A stretch of 32,443 bases of DNA from an uncultured bacterium (GTDB lineage: Bacteria; Patescibacteriota; Minisyncoccia; Phycocordibacterales; GWA1-40-21). The notes below the pieces were generated by a model. The model saw nothing but the letters and a program-made list of their open reading frames with translations, had not been told where the DNA came from and searched no databases. The stretch lies in the NCBI GenBank assembly GCA_903850545.1, contig CAINLW010000048.1, positions 1-32,443 on the forward strand. The letters run 5' to 3'. Both the position numbers and the translations under genes were made by a program. Shown piece by piece: positions 24,397 through 32,443 of this stretch (its first letter is position 1; the number at the start of each line of letters is the position of its first letter).

Positions 24397-24487
24397 AAAT
24401 GATTTGGCGGTGTTATACTTGATATAATTATAAGAGGTCCAGTCGGCTTTTTGTAAAAATAATATACAAAATTTTAATATAAAATAT

Positions 24488-25219
24488 ATGATAAATCCAG
24501 GAGGTTATTTGGAAACGATGGTTAAGCGCGGAGAGGCCAGATCTAACGAACGGGTTATCGATCCAGAAGATGCTCGATCTGCAGCTTTATCAGAACAACC
24601 GTTTAGAGATGAGGCAGCAAAAGCTAATGAAGACTTTGATAACAATCCCGAAAATTCAGATGCGTTGATAAAGAAATTTGACCTTACAAAGGAAGCTGTA
24701 TCAGCTGGTGAGAGAACGCTCGCTAATATTAGAATTGCAAAAGAAACTGAGAAAGGCCGTATCAACAATATAGAGGTAGCTCGAGAAGGTGTTGTGTATG
24801 AAGAAACTGCTAGAAATTTAGGAATAGCTCCTGAACTAGCGAAGGCTGTGTATGAAGAAGTATTAAAAAATTTAAAAAAGGTTGGATTAGCAGGAGAAAA
24901 TGCAATTGCTATGGAAGCAATTGCTGTTGAGAAAGGCCGTATTTATAACCCAGATATAGCGCGAATGGGAGCTAAGTATGAAAATTTGGCGAGAAATTTG
25001 GAAATGAATCCCGAACAAGTGAAATCGGTGGGAGAAAAAGCAATTAGGGTAGAAGAAAAAGAAATTCAAAAAGGCCGTATTCTTGACTCAGAGTTGGCCC
25101 AAGTTGGCGCAATACATGAAAATAAGGCTAGAGATTCAGGAGAGACTCCCGACCTAGCGGATTACATAGGAGAAAAGGCAATTGAAAGAGAAAAAAAAGA
25201 GAGAGGTATTACTGAATAA
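24488..25219 (+). CDS. repeat-containing hypothetical protein, 243 aa
   Basis: Three tandem modules: KGRINNIEVAREGVVYEETARNLGIAPE / KGRIYNPDIARMGAKYENLARNLEMNPE / KGRILDSELAQVGAIHENKARDSGETPD. Confidence 0.75.
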   Translation: MINPGGYLETMVKRGEARSNERVIDPEDARSAALSEQPFRDEAAKANEDFDNNPENSDALIKKFDLTKEAVSAGERTLANIRIAKETEKGRINNIEVAREGVVYEETARNLGIAPELAKAVYEEVLKNLKKVGLAGENAIAMEAIAVEKGRIYNPDIARMGAKYENLARNLEMNPEQVKSVGEKAIRVEEKEIQKGRILDSELAQVGAIHENKARDSGETPDLADYIGEKAIEREKKERGITE

Positions 25220-25382
25220 ATCATTAATTTTCTACTAGCAAAACAAAAAATTTTTATAAATGGAAAATTGCCAATAGTTTAGAGTACTGTAACTTTACTA
25301 GCGTTTGAACTACAAACCATTATTAACAATTGTTTTTTTGTGTCTATCTTTAATAATAACGATAAATTATCAATAAATTAAC

Positions 25383-25835
25383 ATGAGTATAAATACAAAT
25401 AATACAATTCAAAACGATAATCATAATTTGGCAGATTACTCTAAAAAGGAAGAAGAGTTAAAAAAACTGGTAGAAATAAATGATAAACTAGGAGAGGAAA
25501 CCACAGATATTATAGACAAATCTCCTTTAAATTCAGTAAGATTAACAGAGATAGAAAAAGAAATTTCAGAGAACTTAAGAAAAATTGAAAAATTAGGTAA
25601 AGAGATAGAAATAGAAAAAGAGATAAAAAGGATAAAATTAAAAGAAGAGAGTATTATAAATAAAATTAATAAACTTAAAGAGGAAAACAGATTGATTTAC
25701 GAAAACAGGTTAGATTTAAAAATGAGGGTAGATATCCCCGACGAAAGGACAGAAAGCAACAATAAGGTTATAAAAGAGTTGGAGATAGAAAATATAAAAA
25801 ATTTAGAATACCTAAAAAAATTACAGGTCATGTAA
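25383..25835 (+). CDS. coiled-coil hypothetical protein, 150 aa
   Basis: K/E-rich heptad-like ORF. Confidence 0.6.
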   Translation: MSINTNNTIQNDNHNLADYSKKEEELKKLVEINDKLGEETTDIIDKSPLNSVRLTEIEKEISENLRKIEKLGKEIEIEKEIKRIKLKEESIINKINKLKEENRLIYENRLDLKMRVDIPDERTESNNKVIKELEIENIKNLEYLKKLQVM

Positions 25836-25909
25836 TATCATAAATATAGTTGAGAATTTTGTTAATGAAAAAATGAAGGAGGTAAGGATATCTCAGGAAA
25901 AGTAGTTAA

Positions 25910-25936
25910 AAACCGCCAAAAGGCAGTTTTTTGTTT
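25910..25936 (+). terminator. terminator-like hairpin
   Basis: aaaaaccgccaaaaggcagttttttg. Confidence 0.6.
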
Positions 25937-26021
25937 GAATTAAAATATTCACTATGTTATAAATTATGTGGAATTCTAAACTTGTGTTTAGAATAAAGAT
26001 CTTTTGGTAAGGGAGAGTGAT

Positions 26022-26318
26022 ATGAATAAAATTTTGGCTATTGGAAATACAGAGTTTCTTCGACTTGTTATTGAATATAGCGCCAAATATCCAAACAATG
26101 TTTCGTTTGTTTTAAAAAGAGAAGTTGAGCCTGTGTTTAGCGAAGAGTTTATTCAAAAACTCATCGTTATGGAGGAACGTAAGTATCCGCAAACTAAACC
26201 AAATAAACACGGTGTTTTTTTTGGCCGATTTAGTAAACTTTGTAATATTAGGCCAAATACAAAGATCAGCTGGTCAAAAAAACGTTTCAGGATAAGAAGA
26301 CAAATAGTCACACGGTAA
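26022..26318 (+). CDS. hypothetical protein, 98 aa
   Basis: SD gggagag before ATG, terminator immediately after. Confidence 0.65.
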   Translation: MNKILAIGNTEFLRLVIEYSAKYPNNVSFVLKREVEPVFSEEFIQKLIVMEERKYPQTKPNKHGVFFGRFSKLCNIRPNTKISWSKKRFRIRRQIVTR

Positions 26319-26321
26319 TAA

Positions 26322-26352
26322 AAACCCCGAGTCGCAGACTCGGGGTTTTTCT
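26322..26352. terminator. bidirectional terminator
   Basis: aaaaaccccgagtcgcagactcggggttttt. Confidence 0.88.
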
Positions 26353-26353
26353 A

Positions 26354-26812
26354 TTAAACACTCTTTATTTTCAACTTAGCTTGTCTATGTTTATCTATTT
26401 TAGGCATTCTTATTGTAAGTAAACCATTTTTGTTCAGTGCTTCTGATTCGTCAACGTTAATTTCTTGTGGAAGAAGAACCGTTCTTGAAAATGATCCCCA
26501 ATATAATTCCTTGTGAAAATAATCGTTACCCGCAGTGCTGTTTAATTCATCTCTTCTGCCTTTAATAATTACCATATCTCTGGTAATAGACACATCCAAA
26601 TCTTCTTGTTTAACACCAGCTATCATTGTTTTTATCACTATTTCAGATGGGGTTTGATACATATCAATTGCGAGCTGACCCTCAGTCTCCATCTCTTCAG
26701 TTTCTTCCTCAACTTCTAATTCTACCTGATCATCATTTGATTCTTGATCATTATTTTCATCATCAACTCTTACAATTCCTGTAAGTTTTTCAAAAAAAGA
26801 TTTTTTCTTCAT
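26354..26812 (-). CDS. Hsp20/alpha-crystallin small heat shock protein
   Basis: LAIDMYQTPSEIVIKTMIAGVKQEDLDVSITRDMVIIKGRR..ALNKNGLLTIRMPK. Confidence 0.92.
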   Translation of the reverse strand: MKKKSFFEKLTGIVRVDDENNDQESNDDQVELEVEEETEEMETEGQLAIDMYQTPSEIVIKTMIAGVKQEDLDVSITRDMVIIKGRRDELNSTAGNDYFHKELYWGSFSRTVLLPQEINVDESEALNKNGLLTIRMPKIDKHRQAKLKIKSV

Positions 26813-26826
26813 TTAAATTTAAATAA

Positions 26827-27672
26827 TTATGCTAATAAAATTTGTTCCTTTCTTATTTTCTTAATTTTTTCAAAAGCTAATAGTATGATTATAACAATAA
26901 CCCAAATAAATTCCAATGCCAAAATAGAATTTTGACTATTTCCAATCATCATATAATTAAATGTTCCGTGAACAATAATTGCAGAAATTATACCAGCTAT
27001 AATATACAAATCTTTTTTAATTTTACTGTAAAAGAAATGAAAACTAATAAACATAGCTATTATTGCTGATGAGGTTGTGTGTACTAAGGTTGCACCTATA
27101 AACCTCATATTTCCTGTGAATAATGTTGCAAGGTAATCTTGCTTGCTAAATGGTCCAATTAAAAAAAGCATATTTTCTATAGCAGCAAAACCAAGTGCCG
27201 TTGAAATCAAATAAATCATCGGATCTATCGGTTTGTTATCAAACTTGGATGAAAGTACCAGCACATAAGACATTACAAATTTTGAGACTTCTTCTATAAA
27301 AGGTGCGAACATTGTAACAAGTAAAAGATTGTCTAGAGTGACAAACTGTTGTTTACTTGCACCTATCGGTAGTAATTTGTTGGCAACCGCTATTGAAGCG
27401 TTTATATTTTTTAAAATTGTTTCAAACCAAGGTACTATGTGGCTCAATAAGCAAGATTCTAATACATGTTTTAAACCTAAATTGTAAAAATACTTTTCTA
27501 AAATTAAAGAAATAACAACTGCAACCATTCCTCCAATAAAAGATAGCGCGACTATGCTTTTTGGCTCCGGATCTTTTCCAGCTTCTCTTGTCCAAAAATA
27601 GAGCCAAATAAGAGTGGGAATAAGACCACCTAAAAAAGCATAAAATATGGGAACTAATGATTGTATATCCAA
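26827..27672 (-). CDS. PrsW-family intramembrane metalloprotease
   Basis: FIEEVSKFVMSYV, GFAAIENMLFL, H(A/T)..H motifs within multi-TM protein. Confidence 0.82.
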   Translation of the reverse strand: MDIQSLVPIFYAFLGGLIPTLIWLYFWTREAGKDPEPKSIVALSFIGGMVAVVISLILEKYFYNLGLKHVLESCLLSHIVPWFETILKNINASIAVANKLLPIGASKQQFVTLDNLLLVTMFAPFIEEVSKFVMSYVLVLSSKFDNKPIDPMIYLISTALGFAAIENMLFLIGPFSKQDYLATLFTGNMRFIGATLVHTTSSAIIAMFISFHFFYSKIKKDLYIIAGIISAIIVHGTFNYMMIGNSQNSILALEFIWVIVIIILLAFEKIKKIRKEQILLA

Positions 27673-27718
27673 ATTAATTAAGTTGTTTAATTGTTCAAAT
27701 CTATTTCCTCTTTATATT

Positions 27719-29974
27719 TTAACCTATTATTGGCCATTTTTCTATCATTAACATATGTTTATCTGCGTTTATCTGCGTATTATCTGCGTCATCAGCGTTT
27801 AGTAGTGACTGCCAGATTTCTTCTGTAACGAAAGGCATAAAGGGGTGGAGAATTACTACAATTTTTCTAAGTGTATGAAGCAGAAATTGTTTTCTGGATT
27901 CTTTTTCCTCCTCGTTGCCTTCAGAAAATATTTTTTTACTTTCCTCAAGTAAAATATCAGCCAAAGTATGCCAAGTGTAATGATATATTTTTTCTCCTGC
28001 CATATAAAATCTGTACTCTTCCATATCTTTTGTTACACCAACAATCATCTCGTGTCTTTCTTTGGCTAGTTCTTGATCTCTTTTTGAATATTTTTCAAAT
28101 ATTTCCTCCATAAGTTTTGTTCCTTCGGTATTTTCTAAAATAAATCTTGTAATATTCCAAATTTTATTTGCAAAGTTTTTGTAACCTTTAATTTTATCTT
28201 CCGATATTGCAGTATCTGTACCCGGAGTGTTGCCTATAACAAGTGCCATTCTTCCGGCGTCCGCCCCGAATTTTTCTGTGACGTTTAATGGGTCAATACC
28301 GTTATTTTTTGATTTTGACATTTTTCCACCTTTAGCATCACGAACCATTCCGTGAAGATACACAGTTTTAAATGGAATAGTTCCTAAAACATAGCCTGTC
28401 ATGAGAACCATTTTTATTACCCAAATAGGCAAAATATCATAACCTGTTTCAAGAACATCTGTAGGATGATATAGTTCCAAATCTTTTGTTTTTTCTGGCC
28501 ATCCAAGTGTCGAGAAAGTCCACATAGCACTCGAAAACCAAGTATCTAATGTATCCTCGTCTTGAATCCAACCTTCTCCTCCAGGTGGATTTGTTCCGCA
28601 ATATATTTCGGTATTTACTTTTGACTTTTCGCTTTCGACTTTTGACTCGTTTTTGTACCAAACTGGAATTCTATGACCATACCAAATCTGTCTTGAAATA
28701 CACCAATCTCGAAGGTTATCTATCCAATGAAAATAAGTTTTGCTAAAATATTCCGGAATAATATTTATTTGCCCTTTTTCTACTGCATTTTTCATTATTT
28801 CTTTTAATGTAGTTTCCTGACCAGTTTTAATGCCGTTTATTTCCGAGTGTTGAATTTTAAAAGGTTTATTTACTGCAATAAACCACTGAAGTTTTGGTAA
28901 TGGTTCAACGATGCCACCAGTTCTCTCTGATGTGGAAACATTCTGTTTAATATTTTCTTCTTTTTCCAAAAGCTCTTCGGATTTTAGCCATTCAACAATC
29001 ACTTCTCTTGCCTCCGTAACTTTTTTGCCAAAGATTTTTTCATCTCCGACTGTCATTTTTGATCTCTCATCTATAACAACTTTATCTTTTGGAAGATCGT
29101 GTCGTTCAGCCATTTCCCAGTCAATCATCGAATGAGCTGGGGTTACGCCAAGCGCACCTGTACCAAATTCTTTATCAACTTCTTTGTCAGCAATGATCTT
29201 GATGTGAATTTTTACACCACAAAAAATAGCGTCATATTCTTTACCCACATACTGTTGATATCTAGTGTCATCTGGATGTACTGCTACTGCAACATCTCCA
29301 ACTTTTGTTTCAGGTCTGGTTGTTGATATTGAAATAGGGAAGTCTTTTGAATATTTAAAGGTATAAAATTTTGCGTCTCTTTCCTCATAAACTATTTCAT
29401 CATCAGAAATTGTTGTTTGTCCTTTTGGGTCCCAATTTACAATTCTATTTCCTCTGTATATAAGCCCGTCATCATACATTTTTTTAAAAACTGTTCGGAC
29501 AGCAAGATTTCTTTTTTCATCTAGCGTAAAAGCTTCACGAGACCAGTCACAAGAAGCACCAAAAGTTCGTAGTTGGGAAGTTATAGTGTCATGACTTTGC
29601 TTTGCAAAAGCATCTATTCTTTTTAACAATTCTTCTCTTCCTAAATCATATCTAGATTTATTTTCTTCCTTTTTAATTATTTTTTCAACTTTAGATTGAG
29701 TTGCAATAGCAGCATGATCTGTTCCTGGAAGCCAAAGTGTTTTTTTACCCCTCATTCTTTGGTAGCGAATCATAATATCTTCAATAGTAAGCGTAAGAGC
29801 GTGTCCCATATGAAGAGTACCCGTAACATTTGCAGGTGGAAACATTATTGAATATTTTTCCTTATGTCTTTCAGGAAGGTTGTCTGGATTGAAAAATCCT
29901 GAATCTTCCCACTTTTTATATATTCTTGGTTCAGTTTCTTGAGGATTGTATGGTTTTAAAAATTTATCGTTCAT
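27719..29974 (-). CDS. valS: valine--tRNA ligase
   Basis: MFPPANVTGTLHMGHALTLTIEDIMIRYQRMRG, KMSKSKNNGIDPL, TTRPETKVGDVAVAVHPDD. Confidence 0.96.
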   Translation of the reverse strand: MNDKFLKPYNPQETEPRIYKKWEDSGFFNPDNLPERHKEKYSIMFPPANVTGTLHMGHALTLTIEDIMIRYQRMRGKKTLWLPGTDHAAIATQSKVEKIIKKEENKSRYDLGREELLKRIDAFAKQSHDTITSQLRTFGASCDWSREAFTLDEKRNLAVRTVFKKMYDDGLIYRGNRIVNWDPKGQTTISDDEIVYEERDAKFYTFKYSKDFPISISTTRPETKVGDVAVAVHPDDTRYQQYVGKEYDAIFCGVKIHIKIIADKEVDKEFGTGALGVTPAHSMIDWEMAERHDLPKDKVVIDERSKMTVGDEKIFGKKVTEAREVIVEWLKSEELLEKEENIKQNVSTSERTGGIVEPLPKLQWFIAVNKPFKIQHSEINGIKTGQETTLKEIMKNAVEKGQINIIPEYFSKTYFHWIDNLRDWCISRQIWYGHRIPVWYKNESKVESEKSKVNTEIYCGTNPPGGEGWIQDEDTLDTWFSSAMWTFSTLGWPEKTKDLELYHPTDVLETGYDILPIWVIKMVLMTGYVLGTIPFKTVYLHGMVRDAKGGKMSKSKNNGIDPLNVTEKFGADAGRMALVIGNTPGTDTAISEDKIKGYKNFANKIWNITRFILENTEGTKLMEEIFEKYSKRDQELAKERHEMIVGVTKDMEEYRFYMAGEKIYHYTWHTLADILLEESKKIFSEGNEEEKESRKQFLLHTLRKIVVILHPFMPFVTEEIWQSLLNADDADNTQINADKHMLMIEKWPIIG
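27757..27800 (-). repeat. phased ACGCAGAT repeat inside the valS 3' end
   Basis: ATCTGCGT at 27761, 27771, 27782 and ATCAGCGT at 27791. Confidence 0.7.
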
Positions 29975-30047
29975 TGTGATTATATAATAGCAAAAACCTG
30001 CTTAACTGAACAGTGCTGATTGTATTAATTAGTAGTTAAAAAAGGAA

Positions 30048-30089
30048 GGGCCCGTCACGCAATATTTTCTGCAAATAAGTGACGGGCCC
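30048..30089. terminator. strong hairpin upstream of valS
   Basis: gggcccgtcac ... gtgacgggccc, perfect 11-bp stem. Confidence 0.6.
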
Positions 30090-30126
30090 GATATTTGGAG
30101 ATCGCGAAGATCTCAAAAAGAACTGG

Positions 30127-30207
30127 TGTGTCGGCCGGCGGGTACTCCTGTTTTCTTTTACTGCGCGCGCCCGCTAAAAGACGCGTCTGCATTGGCCGGC
30201 CGACACA
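30127..30207. ncRNA. candidate structured RNA/DNA element
   Basis: Perfect 13-bp terminal stem tgtgtcggccggc / gccggccgacaca enclosing a GC-rich interior unlike its AT-rich surroundings. Confidence 0.4.
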
Positions 30208-30262
30208 TGTACTATATTAATTATAAATAGAAAAAAGTCAAACATTTTTAAATTAATAAAAA

Positions 30263-30299
30263 TACCGTGCACACCATAATACTACTGGTGTGCACGGTA
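30263..30299 (-). terminator. strong hairpin downstream of the 30333-30773 gene
   Basis: taccgtgcacacca taatactac tggtgtgcacggta, perfect 14-bp stem. Confidence 0.65.
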
Positions 30300-30332
30300 C
30301 CAACCAAACGATGGTCTGGTTGTTAGTTTAGC

Positions 30333-30773
30333 TTAGTGGCAGCCAGCGAACTCGCGCCTTCTGCTTCCGCGGTGGCCCTGCCGTGAGGCCTGGTTGTTGC
30401 GGGGATTTTTCTTTTTGCTCGGCAGAGGCTCGTTGAAGTCCTCTCCCGTCCATCCCTGGTTGTGGCCGAAATTGACCAGTACCGAGAAACGCTTTTTTGT
30501 GCGCTCGACTTCTTCGATGGTTTTTTGACTTACCTGAGTTTTCAAGAAATGCGAGGTTTCGCCATTCTTGTCCAGGTCGGTGATCATGTTGGCGAGAAAG
30601 CCGGGCGTTTTAAGCTCGGCATCGGTAACCGGCAGGTCGTGAATCTGTTCCGACGTTATACCATACCTTTTGCAGATAGCAGAAGCCATTGCTCCGGGTA
30701 TTTTCCGTGTCATTCCCGGTATCCCGATTCTGATCAGGTTAACGCAGGTAACTTTGTTATTGCTATGGTTCAT
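30333..30773 (-). CDS. hypothetical protein, 146 aa, GC-rich
   Basis: SD aaggagag before ATG; basic Q/R/H-rich C-terminus. Confidence 0.65.
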   Translation of the reverse strand: MNHSNNKVTCVNLIRIGIPGMTRKIPGAMASAICKRYGITSEQIHDLPVTDAELKTPGFLANMITDLDKNGETSHFLKTQVSQKTIEEVERTKKRFSVLVNFGHNQGWTGEDFNEPLPSKKKNPRNNQASRQGHRGSRRREFAGCH

Positions 30774-31059
30774 TTTCTCTCCTTACCGTTTTTTCAACTA
30801 AGCTTCGATAGTTATCGACAGCGCTTTATCAACCAAAATTGATTAACAAAACGCTATCGATAAAATTTGTAAAGAACAATCTGTTTTTTAAACAGAAAGA
30901 AAAAGTATATATTATTTTAAATTCTTGTCAAATTTTTTTATAATAAAAAAACCGCTACTTCGTTTTTTTAGACGTCATAGCAGTTGTTAACAATTCCGTA
31001 GAATTGACCTACTTGGTCACAAATGTGACTAAAATAGGATTTGATTATCACTGAAATTG

Positions 31060-31098
31060 GTGGAGCCCTGCAAAAGCCCGTTGAATTTGCAGGGCTCC
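31060..31098 (-). terminator. hairpin terminator
   Basis: ggagccctgcaaa agcccgttgaa tttgcagggctcc. Confidence 0.7.
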
Positions 31099-31152
31099 AT
31101 AATTCATGTAAACCTCCAGTTGCGTATTATATACGCCATTGCAACCAGCAGA

Positions 31153-31485
31153 TTATCTGCCGGGAGCGCTCACTGTATCGCCGTTTGCATAGTACGCCAT
31201 AAGTACGCTATGGTTGTTGAAAATGACACCGAAACGACGCCCTGTGGCCCACGCATTTTTTAAACCCTCCTCTGACATCTGAATTTTCATGACATATATT
31301 AACTCTTTGTTGGTGGGGTTGTTTAGCCAATCTGTAAGTCCTTCATCAGTGTTGAGAATACTCAGTGATTCCTTATCGTTTACTATAACCACTTTTTCGC
31401 CGGGGTGACTACTTTTAATAAGTTCTTCGGCCCCTTTTGTATTGACTCCAATTTCTTTTTTAATGGCAAGGTACACCTTATTCAT
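31153..31485 (-). CDS. hypothetical protein, 110 aa
   Basis: SD aaggagct before ATG; downstream hairpin. Confidence 0.65.
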   Translation of the reverse strand: MNKVYLAIKKEIGVNTKGAEELIKSSHPGEKVVIVNDKESLSILNTDEGLTDWLNNPTNKELIYVMKIQMSEEGLKNAWATGRRFGVIFNNHSVLMAYYANGDTVSAPGR

Positions 31486-31837
31486 TTCTCAGCTCCTTGT
31501 TTTCTTCCATTGGTTTTTCCCAAAAAACTCAACACTAAAAAACTCGGAATCGGCATAATAGCATAAATATAAAAAATGTAAACCCTGTCATTAATTTTTA
31601 CTAAAATTTGGTTGTTGGATAAATTTACAAATTTAAAATATAAAAACACGAATAACTCAAAATATATAAAAAATTATTTGAAGTAAAATAAAACACCGCG
31701 CTTTGTCGTAATAGACATCGCGCGGCGTACATCAATACAGGGTTTTATCCTTTTACTACCTGATTTTTACTACAAAACGTTTATTTTCTCCTTACTGTAG
31801 TTTTTGCAGCAAAACAAAGATTTTCCTTTGGATGAAT

Positions 31838-32176
31838 TTAGTTAAACAGTGAAGTAAACCTTTGTGAAGAGGAATGGATGATTTCTCTTTCACCGGTCTC
31901 GGTATTTGTTACTATGGCAAAAAACTTTTTGCCACTCCGTGAAGCTATTTTTGCTTCAGAAAACAACCCCGTGCCTTTCTTGGTAATGTCTACGCAGATA
32001 TCGAATGCGTTCCCGGCTGAATCGATCAGCTGATGAAGCCTGCCTTTTTTCTCCAGTGATGTTCCGTTTATTTTTCCTTCCGGTTTTAAAACGTCCTTCA
32101 CTTTTGCAAGCAGTTCAGCGGTCGGACTCTCCGAGACAACGATAACGCATTTGATTTTGCATTCGGTCACAGCCAT
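31838..32176 (-). CDS. hypothetical protein, 112 aa
   Basis: SD agaggt before ATG; downstream imperfect hairpin at about 31690-31728. Confidence 0.65.
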   Translation of the reverse strand: MAVTECKIKCVIVVSESPTAELLAKVKDVLKPEGKINGTSLEKKGRLHQLIDSAGNAFDICVDITKKGTGLFSEAKIASRSGKKFFAIVTNTETGEREIIHSSSQRFTSLFN

Positions 32177-32349
32177 TTGTTATTACCTCTTTGTTTATTT
32201 ATTTCCGCTAGTTTCTTTCGAAACTATCGGATACTGATTTCTGACAGAACTCCAAACAAGCGACTATAATACCATAGGCATAAATAAAGTCAAGAAAAAT
32301 ACATCTGAGTTCAAGAAATAATCGCAACTAAAGTGTAAGATTAATAATT

Positions 32350-32443
32350 ATGGCGAAAACAATAACAAGGAACAAAAACAAAGTAAAATCATTTAAAAGA
32401 TTGAGTTTCCAAGAAAGAGTCATCATTGAAACAAGATACTGTA
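32350..32443 (+). CDS. IS30-family transposase, N-terminal fragment cut by window edge
   Basis: MAKTITRNKNKVKSFKRLSFQERVIIETRYC resembles the IS30 N-terminal HTH (LT..ER..IE). Confidence 0.5.
   Translation, partial: MAKTITRNKNKVKSFKRLSFQERVIIETRYC

Overview
This 32.4-kb AT-rich window looks like a Patescibacteria/CPR (Parcubacteria-like) chromosome; the lineage is inferred from gene content and style, not from a marker tree. Recognisable genes: rbfA, infB (short IF-2), a DUF4446 protein, a cysteine desulfurase, a degenerate HtrA-like protein, clpC, a DUF3160 protein, a CapA-family protein with C-terminal FG-GAP-like repeats, alr, lepA, an ArsR / redox-disulfide / permease operon, a DivIC/FtsB-like protein, a glutaredoxin, Hsp20, PrsW, valS and the 5' end of a probable IS30 transposase. 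There are eight tRNAs: Leu-TAG, Lys-CTT, Leu-TAA, Cys-GCA, Tyr-GTA, Gly-CCC, Arg-CCT and Phe-GAA. The most striking signal is a family of structured elements downstream of tRNA-Leu(TAA), tRNA-Cys, tRNA-Arg and tRNA-Phe (tandem at Phe). At Leu, Arg and Phe each unit starts with an inverted copy of the 3' tail of its own host tRNA, split by a locus-specific hairpin at the T-arm/acceptor boundary, carries a conserved core, and ends with a direct copy of the same tail; Cys is a reduced variant. The cores contain covarying hairpins (GACNN-TGTAA-NNGTC) and a recurring tandem-GA hairpin. I do not recognise a described family with this architecture. Other signals: short repeat islands phased at about 10 bp, two candidate ncRNAs, a pseudo-protease, and a split between apparently leaderless housekeeping genes and orphan small genes with strong Shine-Dalgarno sites.
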